A stretch of 64,000 bases of DNA from Rhizobiales bacterium 64-17 (GTDB lineage: Bacteria > Pseudomonadota > Alphaproteobacteria > Rhizobiales > Xanthobacteraceae), in assembly GCA_001899285.1 (NCBI GenBank), contig MKWA01000014.1, forward strand, positions 1 through 64,000. Reading direction: 5' to 3'. The first letter of the stretch is position 1; each line of letters starts with the position of its first letter. Made by a program: the position numbers and the translations under genes. The notes below the pieces were generated by a model. That model was not told where the DNA came from. It made no database searches and saw nothing but the letters and a program-made list of their open reading frames with translations. This document shows, in pieces, positions 31,846 to 43,156 of this stretch.

Positions 31846-32972
31846 GCAGCGCGCAGCCGCATCAGCCGCCAGCGCGTCACGGCGAAACCCGTCGCGGTGA
31901 CGAGCCACGCGGCAAGCGCGATCCACACCATTGCACCGGACACCGCCGCGAGCGGCACGACATTAGTGGCGTGCGACAGCCGCAGGCTCGCCAGCGCATA
32001 CATGCCGAGCGGAAACACCAGCCCCCAGAACAGCGGCGTATAGGTCAGCGGCACGCGGTGCAGACCATGCGTCCACACGCCGAACGCGACCAGCAGCGGA
32101 ATCCACCACGTCGCCCACGCCCACATGACGAGCGTCACGCCATCGACGAACGGCCGCATCGCGGCGAGGAACGGCAGCCCCGGATCGGTGAGGCTCAACA
32201 GCGCGCCGGCATTGGTGCTGATCGCCGCAGCCCCCATCACCACCCACAGGAGCGGCGTCAGATCCTGCGGCCGCACCTCGGAGAAGAAGATGCGCTGCGC
32301 GAACAGCACGATGAAGATCGCGTAGAGCACCACGCCGACACCCCACAGCATATGCGCGAACAGCATGACGAACGGCGCAAGCGCGCCCATCTGCGGCGCG
32401 ACGACGATGCCGTGCAGCGCCACGGCTTCGGTCGCGACGATGGCGATCAGCCAGCCGCCGAAGATGATGTCGGCGCGCGCCGCGGTGTTGAACACGATCA
32501 GCGTCGCGAAGCCGAGATAAGTGAGCGCGAACCAGAGCGCGAGCGCGCCGAGCCACAGCCCCAGCGCGACGCCGCCATGGCCGCGCAGCGCGAAGCCGAC
32601 GCCGAGCACATCGGTCGCGGCGACCAGGGTGAAGAACGCGAACACCAGCTTCGGCTCGGTGAGATCGGCCCAGACGCGGCGCGGGAAACAGACGATGCGG
32701 ATCAGCGTCATCGCCAGCAGCAGCGCGTAAGCGGCGATGGTGAGCGCCATCAGCGCATCGGAGATGACGCGCGGGCCTTCAAAGAACATCGCATTGGCGA
32801 TGATGCCGGTCGCCATCACCAGCGCGAAATAGCCGGGATAGAGCGCGGCGACCGCCTCGCGGCAGCTTGCCCAGCCGACGGCGCGAGACCCCGCCGGAGC
32901 GGCGGCCGGCGTTTCGGGCAAAGCGGAGTCGGGCGAGGAAACGGGCGCAGATATTGGCGCAGACATGGGCAC
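31842..32972 (-). CDS. TehA/SLAC1-family anion channel or tellurite-resistance protein
   Basis: 376 residues with about ten hydrophobic helices after an N-terminal Pro/Ala-rich tail. The first helix (YPGYFALVMATGIIANAMFF) is the TDT-family signature, and PLFWGLVFPLGMYALAS near the end fits SLAC1/TehA. Likely an inner-membrane channel or exporter of small anions; the substrate is unknown. Followed by a coupled secreted-protein gene. Confidence 0.85.
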   Translation of the reverse strand: MPMSAPISAPVSSPDSALPETPAAAPAGSRAVGWASCREAVAALYPGYFALVMATGIIANAMFFEGPRVISDALMALTIAAYALLLAMTLIRIVCFPRRVWADLTEPKLVFAFFTLVAATDVLGVGFALRGHGGVALGLWLGALALWFALTYLGFATLIVFNTAARADIIFGGWLIAIVATEAVALHGIVVAPQMGALAPFVMLFAHMLWGVGVVLYAIFIVLFAQRIFFSEVRPQDLTPLLWVVMGAAAISTNAGALLSLTDPGLPFLAAMRPFVDGVTLVMWAWATWWIPLLVAFGVWTHGLHRVPLTYTPLFWGLVFPLGMYALASLRLSHATNVVPLAAVSGAMVWIALAAWLVTATGFAVTRWRLMRLRAA

Positions 32973-33094
32973 AATCCCGGATGCGCGGAGCGACGCCTTT
33001 CGTCTAGCGGCGCGGCATCATTTGTCAACGCGGGCGCGGCCGAACCACCAGCGGAGGGCTGACGGCCGGCGCTCCGCCCGCTAGTCTTTGCCGC

Positions 33095-33739
33095 ATGACC
33101 GCGCCCCGCTCCGCATCCGAGCCGGTACCCGTGCCTGCGCCCGCGCCCGTCGCGACGCCGTACGAACTCGCCTTCACCACCGACCGCAAACGGTTCTACT
33201 GGACCAATCCGAACTGCGGCATCACCATCGTCGATGCCGGGCGCGACAGCGCGCTGGTCTGGGAGACGCCGCAGGGCGAGGAGCGCCGGCGCTGGACCGA
33301 GATCAGCGCCGTCAACATGCTGCTGGCGAGCGACGGCAAGCAGGAGGTCAACCAGTGCCGCATCGACTTCAATGACGGCCGCAGCCTCACCGTCTCCGAT
33401 GCCGGCGCGAACGGCCAGCTCGACGAGACCCGCACGCCGATCTACCGCGCCTTCGCCCGCGCGCTCAATGCACGGCTCGCGCATGCGCCGGACGGCACGA
33501 TCCGCTTCACCGCCGGGATGACCGAGGGCCGCTATCGCGTGATGCAGATCCTGCTCGGCCTGCTGACCGTGCTGTTCGTCGTCACGCCGGTCGTGCTGGT
33601 GTTCATCGTCCGCGACTGGCGCGTGCTCGGCACGCTCGCCGCAGGCGCGGCGTTCGTCTGGCCGTTCTGGCGGCTGATGCAGAACAACGCGCCGCGCGCC
33701 TATGATCCGCGCCATCCGCCCGACGAGCTGATGCAATAA
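33095..33739 (+). CDS. Membrane protein, function unknown
   Basis: 214 residues. A soluble N-terminal region (ELAFTTDRKRFYWTNPNCGI, RWTEISAVNMLLAS) looks like a small PH-like beta domain and is followed by two hydrophobic helices (about 150-190: QILLGLLTVLFVVTPVVLVF and VLGTLAAGAAFVWPFWRLM). No family name. It precedes the OmpA-like gene on the same strand by 144 bp. Confidence 0.65.
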   Translation: MTAPRSASEPVPVPAPAPVATPYELAFTTDRKRFYWTNPNCGITIVDAGRDSALVWETPQGEERRRWTEISAVNMLLASDGKQEVNQCRIDFNDGRSLTVSDAGANGQLDETRTPIYRAFARALNARLAHAPDGTIRFTAGMTEGRYRVMQILLGLLTVLFVVTPVVLVFIVRDWRVLGTLAAGAAFVWPFWRLMQNNAPRAYDPRHPPDELMQ

Positions 33740-33883
33740 CAGCGCGCAGTTCGCCGTGAACCTTTTCCACGCCCGCAGCGACAGAGCATGACGGCCGGAC
33801 CGGCGCCGCGTGCACCGCTTGCCCGCGGCCGCACGACCGCCGACAATCCTGCCCCCTGCGCGCCCTTGCAGAAGGAGACATCC

Positions 33884-34822
33884 ATGCGCCGCTTCGCCCT
33901 TCTCGCTCTCGCCGCCCTCGCCGCTTTGTTCTTGGGCTATGCCTCCGCCGCCACCGCGCAGCCGCACGACGTTCCCGGCGCGCGCGATTATCCCGGCATC
34001 GGCCGCTTTGGCGGCAGCGTCGTCACCGGCTATGCCATGAAGGACTTCGACGCGGCACGAATGCAGGCCGCGCCGTTCAAGGACGGCAAGGCGACGGACG
34101 CGCGGCGGATCGAGGGGCGCGTGACGCGGATCGCCTATCGCACCGGCGCCGGCCCGTCGATCCTCGAAGTGTCGCGCAATTTCGAGACGCAACTCGCCAA
34201 GGCCGGGTTCGAGACGCTGCTGGCGTGCGACACCGACGCCTGCGGCGGCATTCCGTTCAGCGAGGCGATCGACGCGCTGCCGATGCCGCAGATGTGGGTG
34301 GACGGTTTCAACTTCCGTTACTTCGCCGGACGCAAGGCCGAGGCCGGACGCGAGACCTATGCCGCCGTGGTGGTGAGCGAGACCAACGGCGAAATCACCG
34401 CGCAGCTCACCGTCGCCGTGACGGGCGCGATCGCCGACAAGATGGTGGACGCCGCCGCGATGGCCAAGGGCCTCGGCGAGAGCGGCCACATCGCGCTCTA
34501 CGGGATTTATTTCGACACCGACAAGACGGTGGTGAAGCCGCAGAGCAAGCCGACGCTCGACGAGATCGCCAAGCTGTTGCGCGCACAGCCGGCGCTCAAC
34601 GTCGTCATCGTCGGCCACACCGACAGCCAGGGTGCGTACGACTACAACATGAACCTGTCGCAGCGCCGCGCGGCGGCGGTCGCGGCCGCGCTCGTCTCCG
34701 GTTACGGAATTCCGCAGGCGCGGCTGCGCACCGCCGGCGTCGGCTATCTCGCGCCGGTCGGCTCCAACGCCAGCGAGGACGGCCGCGCGGTCAACCGGCG
34801 GGTGGAGTTGGTCGCGCCGTGA
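33884..34822 (+). CDS. OmpA-family outer-membrane/peptidoglycan-associated protein
   Basis: 312 residues from ATG 33884 with a strong ribosome site (GAAGGAGA) and a signal peptide ending TAQ/AQP. The N-terminal 170 residues resemble the DUF4892-type domain found before OmpA modules. The C-terminal OmpA domain shows YGIYFDTDKTVVKPQSKPTL and VGHTDSQGAYDYNMNLSQRR, the peptidoglycan-binding core, ending VNRRVELVAP. Probably links the envelope to the cell wall. Confidence 0.88.
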   Translation: MRRFALLALAALAALFLGYASAATAQPHDVPGARDYPGIGRFGGSVVTGYAMKDFDAARMQAAPFKDGKATDARRIEGRVTRIAYRTGAGPSILEVSRNFETQLAKAGFETLLACDTDACGGIPFSEAIDALPMPQMWVDGFNFRYFAGRKAEAGRETYAAVVVSETNGEITAQLTVAVTGAIADKMVDAAAMAKGLGESGHIALYGIYFDTDKTVVKPQSKPTLDEIAKLLRAQPALNVVIVGHTDSQGAYDYNMNLSQRRAAAVAAALVSGYGIPQARLRTAGVGYLAPVGSNASEDGRAVNRRVELVAP

Positions 34823-34844
34823 GGTGGGTCAGGTCGCGCGGGAT

Positions 34845-34976
34845 TTATCGCGCGGCGTGATGAAGCGCTGTTGTGCCGGCAGCCTTCAGCCCGTCGCGCG
34901 GCTTTTCCAGCTCCGACTGCTCAAAACCATTGGTGGCGAGAATGAAGATGCGTTTGCCGGTGAGCGAGGCGGCCAT
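34845..34976 (-). pseudogene. Truncated PfpI/DJ-1-family gene (N-terminal remnant)
   Basis: Opens MAASLTGKRIFILATNGF then EQSELEKPRDGLKAAG, the start of a PfpI/YhbO-type protein, and stops after 43 codons, whereas the family has about 180 residues with the catalytic Cys further on. The C-terminal half is missing. The remnant sits against the insertion-like AT-rich block carrying the OLD nuclease, so a deletion or insertion event at this point is likely. Confidence 0.7.
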
Positions 34977-35065
34977 GGGAGGTCTTCGTGCTGAGAGAGA
35001 GTTCAGCGGAGATAACTACGCACAGCCTCTATAGTTTCGCAGAAGCCAATTTGCGTCCTAGCTAC

Positions 35066-37159
35066 CTAACGGTCATCATCAACAAGAAAGTCATCGAAAA
35101 TTTTCCCCCAAAGCTCAATCGTTTCTGCGGTGAATTTGGCATTCGAAGCCAGCGCTCGCTTCTTTGTTTCCCGAGCCAATTCCACCTTCCATCCATCGCT
35201 CAGCGCGATTCCTTCAGTTCGAGCCCAAGCCTCAATCTGAGGAACAATCGGCTCCCCTGCCTTAACAATTTCAGAGAATGCCGTTTCAGCTCGTCTTCCC
35301 CACCGGTCAACAACACCGACAAAGAAATCTACTGGGAACAGATCTTCGACTTCAGAATTTTCAAATGCGACATAAGAATCAGTCGTCCTTATTTTTTTCT
35401 TCTCGGATTGATACAAGCCATTTCGTAAATCGCGAGCCATTCGCTGACCGGCATCATCGCCATCCAGAAGAATTGAGGGCAAAATTTCTTCTCTTCCGCT
35501 TAGGATGCTTGCGACAGCTTTCGCATTTCCCGCCGCATGAGCTGGAGGAAACACCAATTCCCGTTTCGGATTGATACGCTTATTAGCAATCAATATTAGC
35601 TTTATTGTTGACAGATAATGCTGATCGGATGGCCCCTCTACTATTACTGGCTGACATCCGTACAAGATGCTCTCGGCCACATTCATGTTCAATGCGGAAT
35701 ATATGGCATAAGTCGCACCCGATTTTCTGGGGTCATCCGTCCCTACCCGAAGATCGGGAGACGCTTTCGTCGATCCATCGTCAGCCACATATACTTTTCG
35801 CACACGATCAAGCATATCGGCCTCTACGAGAAACGGAGAATGAGTCGTGTATATGATTTGATTCGTTTTCGTCAGATTCTCAAAAAACGCCGACAAATCG
35901 CGTTGCGCGAGAGGGTGTAGAGACAATCCGGGTTCGTCTAATAATAAAATTGCATCGCGATGATCCCCGGCGCTTTCCACCAAAAATATCAGGTAGAAAC
36001 TAAAGAACCATTGGAGACCACTGCTTCTATCTTCGAGTTCAATTTTTTCTGGTCGACGTTTATCGCTTACCCAAATGCGAAAATGATCACCATCAGCTTG
36101 AAACTCAAATGTATAATCTCCCTGTTTCCACCAATCTCGGAATTTTTTAGTTAGATCTGTCCCGGCCGAATTAAGAAGGATAGTTCGCTCGCGTTTGTTA
36201 GTCGCAATATCTTCAATTTCTTGCGGAGACGGCCGCCGCCCATCAGGTGATTTGAAATCTCTTCCCAACTCGAGAACTTCTTTCGGCTGCAGCCCAACAA
36301 AACTGAACAATACTCGCAATGTTCGTGCCTTTGCTGCCTCCTTCGCACCCAAGTCATCACGGGTTAGATTCTGAACAACATGAGGAAGATAAATTTCAGA
36401 ATCTAAATTTCCGTAATTCGAATAGAAAACAAATCGCGGAAGATTCTTGACAACTAAATCTTTAACTCCAGGCACATCGTTAGGATCCAAAGCCTTTAAC
36501 CGCCCCTCAATCGCCTCCAATGCCTCCAATAGAAGGGCGTAACGTGGCACAATCGAGCTAGTTGGGGCAGCGGCTTCCGGCTTTAAGCGACACAGCGCTT
36601 CCTTTATTTCGGCAATACTTTCGACATCATGCTCATTCGAATTTGCAACTCGATTCTTAGCTGCCTCTAAAGCAGCCACGAAGTCCTCCCTCAGAGACCC
36701 TTCTTTAGCCAAAGGCGCCATTGGCAAAATTTCACTGATAGCTTTATCTATTGCTGCGATAACTTCAGAAGCAGGCACCTTTATCGGCTTCTCGTATTTC
36801 GGAAAATCACACCAATAATCGCCCGCGAAATTTCGAAAAACACACACCGTGTCAGTTACGTTCTGATCTAAACCGGTTAAATCAGAAAGCTTTCCGGCAA
36901 TCTCCGTGGCGTCGAAGTGCGCTTGAATAAAATAGAAGTTTTGCGGATTTTGACGGATAGCCGCATAATTTCCCTTTGGATAATCCGAAGTCGGCCGAAC
37001 CTCTCCCTCCCGAGCCGGATTTAGCTTCCACAACGGCAATAATAGATTCGTTTTTCCAGATTCATTCACACCTATTAGAGCCGTAACTCTATCTGCATCA
37101 ATCCAACCGCTATCAACGACGGACCGGAAATTCTTCACCCGAAATTTGAGCAAACGCAT
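35066..37159 (-). CDS. OLD-family ATP-dependent nuclease (AAA ATPase plus TOPRIM)
   Basis: 697 residues. The N-terminal ABC-like ATPase has Walker A GVNESGKTNLL (near 30-40), a signature DRSSGLQWFFSF and Walker B AILLLDEPGLSLHP. The C-terminal TOPRIM nuclease shows the Glu in VIVEGPSDQHYL and the acidic pair in LLDGDDAGQRMA. This is the class 1 OLD layout, found in overcoming-lysogenization-defect proteins and in GajA of Gabija; no GajB helicase gene is next to it. AT-rich relative to the chromosome, so acquired. Likely anti-phage function, inferred. Confidence 0.87.
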   Translation of the reverse strand: MRLLKFRVKNFRSVVDSGWIDADRVTALIGVNESGKTNLLLPLWKLNPAREGEVRPTSDYPKGNYAAIRQNPQNFYFIQAHFDATEIAGKLSDLTGLDQNVTDTVCVFRNFAGDYWCDFPKYEKPIKVPASEVIAAIDKAISEILPMAPLAKEGSLREDFVAALEAAKNRVANSNEHDVESIAEIKEALCRLKPEAAAPTSSIVPRYALLLEALEAIEGRLKALDPNDVPGVKDLVVKNLPRFVFYSNYGNLDSEIYLPHVVQNLTRDDLGAKEAAKARTLRVLFSFVGLQPKEVLELGRDFKSPDGRRPSPQEIEDIATNKRERTILLNSAGTDLTKKFRDWWKQGDYTFEFQADGDHFRIWVSDKRRPEKIELEDRSSGLQWFFSFYLIFLVESAGDHRDAILLLDEPGLSLHPLAQRDLSAFFENLTKTNQIIYTTHSPFLVEADMLDRVRKVYVADDGSTKASPDLRVGTDDPRKSGATYAIYSALNMNVAESILYGCQPVIVEGPSDQHYLSTIKLILIANKRINPKRELVFPPAHAAGNAKAVASILSGREEILPSILLDGDDAGQRMARDLRNGLYQSEKKKIRTTDSYVAFENSEVEDLFPVDFFVGVVDRWGRRAETAFSEIVKAGEPIVPQIEAWARTEGIALSDGWKVELARETKKRALASNAKFTAETIELWGKIFDDFLVDDDR

Positions 37160-37555
37160 CGAATCCCCCGTTTAAAATTGGCAAAATAAAGCAATTCTAT
37201 TTAATGCGGCTATCTAGCTTCTTCAGTAAGCCTTCTCGCACGCTTAGCAGCAATAGATTTCCCCACCTGATTTAAATTAACCCCTGTTTTGCAACGCAAA
37301 ATCAACAGACAGCGTTCTGTTTCAATCTTATCAGGCCACTACCCAACGCACTTAATCAATCATCTAAGCTCAAGAGCCCTTAGCTCACTCAAATGTTTCA
37401 CCCACAGGCGGATGCTTCGCATTTGCACGGTCTGACAAATGTTTAGCCCCCAGACTTGGTCCGGGGGCTAAAAGCTCTATCCGACATGGGCGCACGATGA
37501 TAAGGCCACCCTCGGGTCAACCTCTAGGGCACCGGGCGCTGAAAAGCGCGCTCCG
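37160..37555. other. AT-rich intergenic region between the OLD gene and rpoD
   Basis: No gene seen. The first 280 bp share the AT-rich composition of the OLD gene; the last part is GC-rich again. It holds one strong hairpin at 37442-37472. Confidence 0.55.
37442..37472. terminator. Probable rpoD terminator
   Basis: 10-bp stem TTTAGCCCCC / GGGGGCTAAA with an 11-base loop, about 85 nt past the rpoD stop on the minus strand. Confidence 0.7.
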
Positions 37556-39652
<2,097 letters not shown>

Positions 39653-40077
39653 TCGTACTCTGCCTCTCCTCGTCGCCGCGCCGGACCCGCATGGGCGTAT
39701 CCGGATGGCGGAAAGGGGCAGCGAGGTGATCAACCCCGGCCTGCCCCGCGAATCGAACGTTACTGTCGTGGGCCGCGCTTAAGGCCCGATTAACCCTGAC
39801 CGGCTTCCAGAGCCCAACCTGGAGCCCGTGGCGATAAAAGACCCATATTCCGCCTGTTTGCGAGTCTCAAGCTGATTCCCGCGCGGCAAAACCGGCCGGA
39901 AACGTGGCTCGAACTTTCCCGCAAAACCCGGCTTCAAACCCCGCTCGGCGGGTTCCGGGCCTCCGGCGCCGGACAGGTCGTCCCGGCCCCCGATTCCCTG
40001 AGGTTTCGCTTGGTCCTCCCCGCCCCGTGAGCGGCGGCGGGAGGTGCCGTGGCCGATTTCGACCTTGTCCGCCGGCC
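39653..40077. other. dnaG-rpoD intergenic region
   Basis: 425 bp without a supported gene; it must carry the rpoD promoter and leader. Open frames here are GC-rich noise. Confidence 0.5.
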
Positions 40078-42087
40078 CTAGAAGGACCGGGACGGGCGGC
40101 CGGACGAGGCCCCGAACCCTTCGATCAGCGCTTCGGTGCCATCGGCGGCGGCGATCCGGCTTTTCACGTCGAACAACCAGGCCTGATTGGCCTCGGTCGC
40201 ATCGTCGGCCAGCGCCGCCTCGGCGTCCTTCAGTTCCCTAGTTAGGGAATGCCATTGCCGATGCAAGGCGACGAGCTGCTGCCAGGTGATTAAAACATCG
40301 GCCGGCGCGGCGGCGGGCTCGGCGCCCCACACCGCCGGGGTGGTCACCGCCACCGCCAGCCGTTCCAGCATGTCGGCGAAGCCGCGCCGGATCAGCCCGG
40401 CACGCAGAATCTCCGCATCTGGCGAGGCTTCCTGGGCGAAACCGTCGATGATCGCGCCTTTCAGCCGCTCGGCGTCGTTGTGGCGGAACGCCAGCGAGGA
40501 AAGTTCCTCGAGATGGTCGTGCAGCAGCCAGGGGTGGTTGAGCACGGTCTGCAGGATCAGGGCTTCGCGCAGCGGCATCGCCGTGCGCGGGCCACGCATC
40601 AGCGGCGAGGCCGCAAGCTGCTGGCTCACCGCCGCGTAGCCATTCTGTCCGCCGAATGCCTGTCCGCCGAAACCTGGCGCACCGCCCCGGCGCGGATCGC
40701 CGCCCCGCAGGCCGCGGCCGCCGCGCGGATCGGCCCCGGCGGCATCGCGCCGCCAGCCTTCGGCCGCCGCCATGCGGCGCGGGAACGCGCCGCGCGCAGC
40801 ACCGCCACCGAAGCTCTCGGTCTGGAAAAAGCCGCGCAGCCGCGCCTCGAAATCCTGCCGGTAATATTTGCGCACCGCCTCGTGGCCGATGCCGCGCGTC
40901 ACCGCATCGAGCCGCGCCTCGAGCGCGGCGCGGCGTTCCGGCGTGTCGAAGCCACCGGCCTCGACCTCGCGCAGCCACGCCACATCGGCCAGCGGCTTCG
41001 CCTGCGCCACCACGTCCGCGACGGCTTCACGGCCGCCGGAGCGCAGCAGATCGTCCGGATCCTGCCCCTCGGGCAGCATCGCGAACCGCAGGCTCTTGCC
41101 GGGTTCGAGCTTCGGCAGCGCGAGATCGACAGCGCGATATGCCGCGCGTTTGCCCGCGCCGTCGCCGTCGAAGCACAGCACCGGCTCGGCATGCATCTTC
41201 CAGATCAGCGCAAGCTGGTCCTCGGTCAGCGCGGTGCCGAGCGGCGCGACCGCGCCGGGAAAGCCGGCATTGACCATGGCGATGACGTCGACATAGCCCT
41301 CGACGACAACGATTTGCGCGCCCTGATGCGCCGCCTGCCGCGCCGCCGCGCCGTTGTAGAGATTGTGCCCTTTGTGAAAGAGCGTGGTCTCCGGCGAGTT
41401 GAGGTATTTCGCCTTCGTCTCTTTATCGAGCGCGCGGCCGCCGAAGGCGATGATCCGCCCGCGGATGTCGGTAATGGGAAACATCACGCGGTCGCGGAAC
41501 CGGTCATACGGCACCGGAATGTCGTCGCCGTGGATCAACAAGCCGGTCTCGGTCATGTCCTCGACCGGAATGCCCTGCTTGCCGAGGTGTTCCTTCAGCG
41601 CGAACCGCTCGCCGGTCGCGTAGCCGAGGCGGAATTTGAGCTGCGTCGCCGCATCGAGTTCGCGGTCGGCGAGATAGCCGCGCGCTTTCGCGCCGTCGCG
41701 GCCGGCGAGCGTCGCCTGGAAATATTGCGCGGCAAGCTCCATCACCTCGTAGAGCGTCTTGCGCTTCTTCTCGCGCGCATCGTCCTCGCGCGACACCACC
41801 GGCAACGGCATGCCGGCCATCTGCGCCAGCCGCTCGACGGCTTCCGGGAACGTGACGCCGTCGGTGCGCATGACGAAATCGAAGATCGAGCCGTTGGTCT
41901 GCGAGGAGAAGTCGAACCACGCCTGTTTCTGGTCGTTGACGAAGAACGACGGCGTCTTCTCCTTGTTGAACGGCGACAGCCCTTTGAACTCGCGCCCCGC
42001 GCGGGTCAGCTTCACGCGCCGGCCGACGACTTCCGAGACCGGAAGCCGGGCTTTCAGCTCTTCCAGGAACTGGGGCGAAAAACGCAT
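40078..42087 (-). CDS. dnaG: DNA primase DnaG
   Basis: Makes RNA primers for replication. 669 residues: N-terminal domain (MRFSPQFLEELKARLPVSEV), TOPRIM catalytic core (VVVEGYVDVIAM, LCFDGDGAGKRAA) and a C-terminal helicase-binding region after a Gly/Arg-rich linker (about 440-505). The zinc-ribbon ligands are replaced: GLSPFNKEKTPSF has Ser38 and Asn41 for Cys and His, and WFDFSS has Asp59 and Ser62 for the Cys pair, so the ribbon fold is likely kept without zinc. Confidence 0.97.
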   Translation of the reverse strand: MRFSPQFLEELKARLPVSEVVGRRVKLTRAGREFKGLSPFNKEKTPSFFVNDQKQAWFDFSSQTNGSIFDFVMRTDGVTFPEAVERLAQMAGMPLPVVSREDDAREKKRKTLYEVMELAAQYFQATLAGRDGAKARGYLADRELDAATQLKFRLGYATGERFALKEHLGKQGIPVEDMTETGLLIHGDDIPVPYDRFRDRVMFPITDIRGRIIAFGGRALDKETKAKYLNSPETTLFHKGHNLYNGAAARQAAHQGAQIVVVEGYVDVIAMVNAGFPGAVAPLGTALTEDQLALIWKMHAEPVLCFDGDGAGKRAAYRAVDLALPKLEPGKSLRFAMLPEGQDPDDLLRSGGREAVADVVAQAKPLADVAWLREVEAGGFDTPERRAALEARLDAVTRGIGHEAVRKYYRQDFEARLRGFFQTESFGGGAARGAFPRRMAAAEGWRRDAAGADPRGGRGLRGGDPRRGGAPGFGGQAFGGQNGYAAVSQQLAASPLMRGPRTAMPLREALILQTVLNHPWLLHDHLEELSSLAFRHNDAERLKGAIIDGFAQEASPDAEILRAGLIRRGFADMLERLAVAVTTPAVWGAEPAAAPADVLITWQQLVALHRQWHSLTRELKDAEAALADDATEANQAWLFDVKSRIAAADGTEALIEGFGASSGRPSRSF

Positions 42088-42252
42088 ATGCCAGAAACTT
42101 TAGCGATCCAAAGGTTACAGTCGGTCACGAGAGTATAAAGGATGAAGGCCCAAACTGGGGCTAAACTCTGGAATGGGAAATATGCACGTTTTCCATGTTT
42201 TCCACAGCCGACCGAATTGGCAAGATGTCTCTCTCTGGTGGGGAGGCGACTA

Positions 42253-42510
42253 ATGACGGGCTTTTGCATCGGCTGCGGGAAACCAAGCAAATACTCAGTC
42301 CAACTAGCCGTTGGGCCTCAAGCTAATCGTTTGACCGCATTGCCTCGTTACTACCTTCCGAACCAACACGCTCGTAACCCGGATTTCCCCGCAGTTATTG
42401 AAGATGTTTTCTTTTGCAAGAAATGCATGAGAGCCGTCGAAGACTCAATGCGTTCAGCAATTTTGTATCTGCAATCCGAGAACGATCAGATTTCTACAAA
42501 GCTCGTCTAG
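42253..42510 (+). CDS. Small zinc-ribbon-like protein, function unknown
   Basis: 85 residues from ATG at 42253 with a good ribosome site (GGGGAGG); an upstream in-frame start at 42142 lacks one. Two CxxC pairs (FCIGCGKPS and FFCKKCMRA) separated by about 50 residues predict a single zinc-binding domain. It is more AT-rich than its neighbours and sits between dnaG and a DUF1993 gene on the opposite strand, so it may be recently acquired. Confidence 0.6.
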   Translation: MTGFCIGCGKPSKYSVQLAVGPQANRLTALPRYYLPNQHARNPDFPAVIEDVFFCKKCMRAVEDSMRSAILYLQSENDQISTKLV

Positions 42511-42564
42511 CAAAGCGATGTAACAACTGGGCATCATACACAGATTCACGCCCTCGGCCCCGTC

Positions 42565-43071
42565 TTATTCCTTGCCGAGATAGTCCGGCTTCGCCAGCGG
42601 CACGCCCTTGTGGCGCAGGATCGCGTAGGCGGTGGTGAGGTGGAAATAGAAGTTCGGCAGCGCGAAGGTGAGCAGGTAGTGCCGCGCCTCGAATTCGATG
42701 GCGCGATTCCGGGTCTTGAAGATCACCGTCTTGCCGTCGCTGGCATCGATCGCCGCGCGGTCGAGGCCGGTGATGAACGCCACCGTCTTGTCGATGCGCG
42801 TCTTCAACTCGTCAAATGTCGTTTCCGTATCCGGAAAGCCCGGGATCTCGACGCCGGCAAGCCGCGCCGCGCAGCCCTTGGCGTTGTCGCTGGCGAGATG
42901 GATCTGCGCGGTGAACGGCCGCATGTCCGGCGCCAGCCGCGCCTGCGTCAGTTCGGCGGGATCAATCTTGTTATCGCGCGCGAACGCCGCACCCTTGTCG
43001 ATCAGATGCGTGAGGTTGGCGAAGCCACGCACGAAGGCCGGAATGGAAACGTCGTACATCGTCAGCGACAT
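42565..43071 (-). CDS. DUF1993-family protein
   Basis: 168 residues from ATG at 43071 (MSLTMYDVSIPAFVRGFANL), the normal start of the family. Helical bundle related to DinB-like proteins; FHLTTAYAILRHKGVPLAKPDYLG near the C-terminus and LKTRIDKTVAFITGLD in the middle are diagnostic. Biochemical role unknown in the family. It ends next to the zinc-ribbon gene and follows the sulfite-oxidase-like gene on the same strand. Confidence 0.85.
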   Translation of the reverse strand: MSLTMYDVSIPAFVRGFANLTHLIDKGAAFARDNKIDPAELTQARLAPDMRPFTAQIHLASDNAKGCAARLAGVEIPGFPDTETTFDELKTRIDKTVAFITGLDRAAIDASDGKTVIFKTRNRAIEFEARHYLLTFALPNFYFHLTTAYAILRHKGVPLAKPDYLGKE

Positions 43072-43156
43072 GATGCGATCCTTGAGACATGAAGCACGAC
43101 AGACGAGATAAGCAGCGGAGCGCACCGCGCCAAGGTGGACTTAAGACGCGGGCGCG

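Noticed and set aside
35066-37159. Complete Gabija system
   Set aside because: Only the OLD-type GajA-like gene is present; no UvrD-like helicase gene adjoins it.
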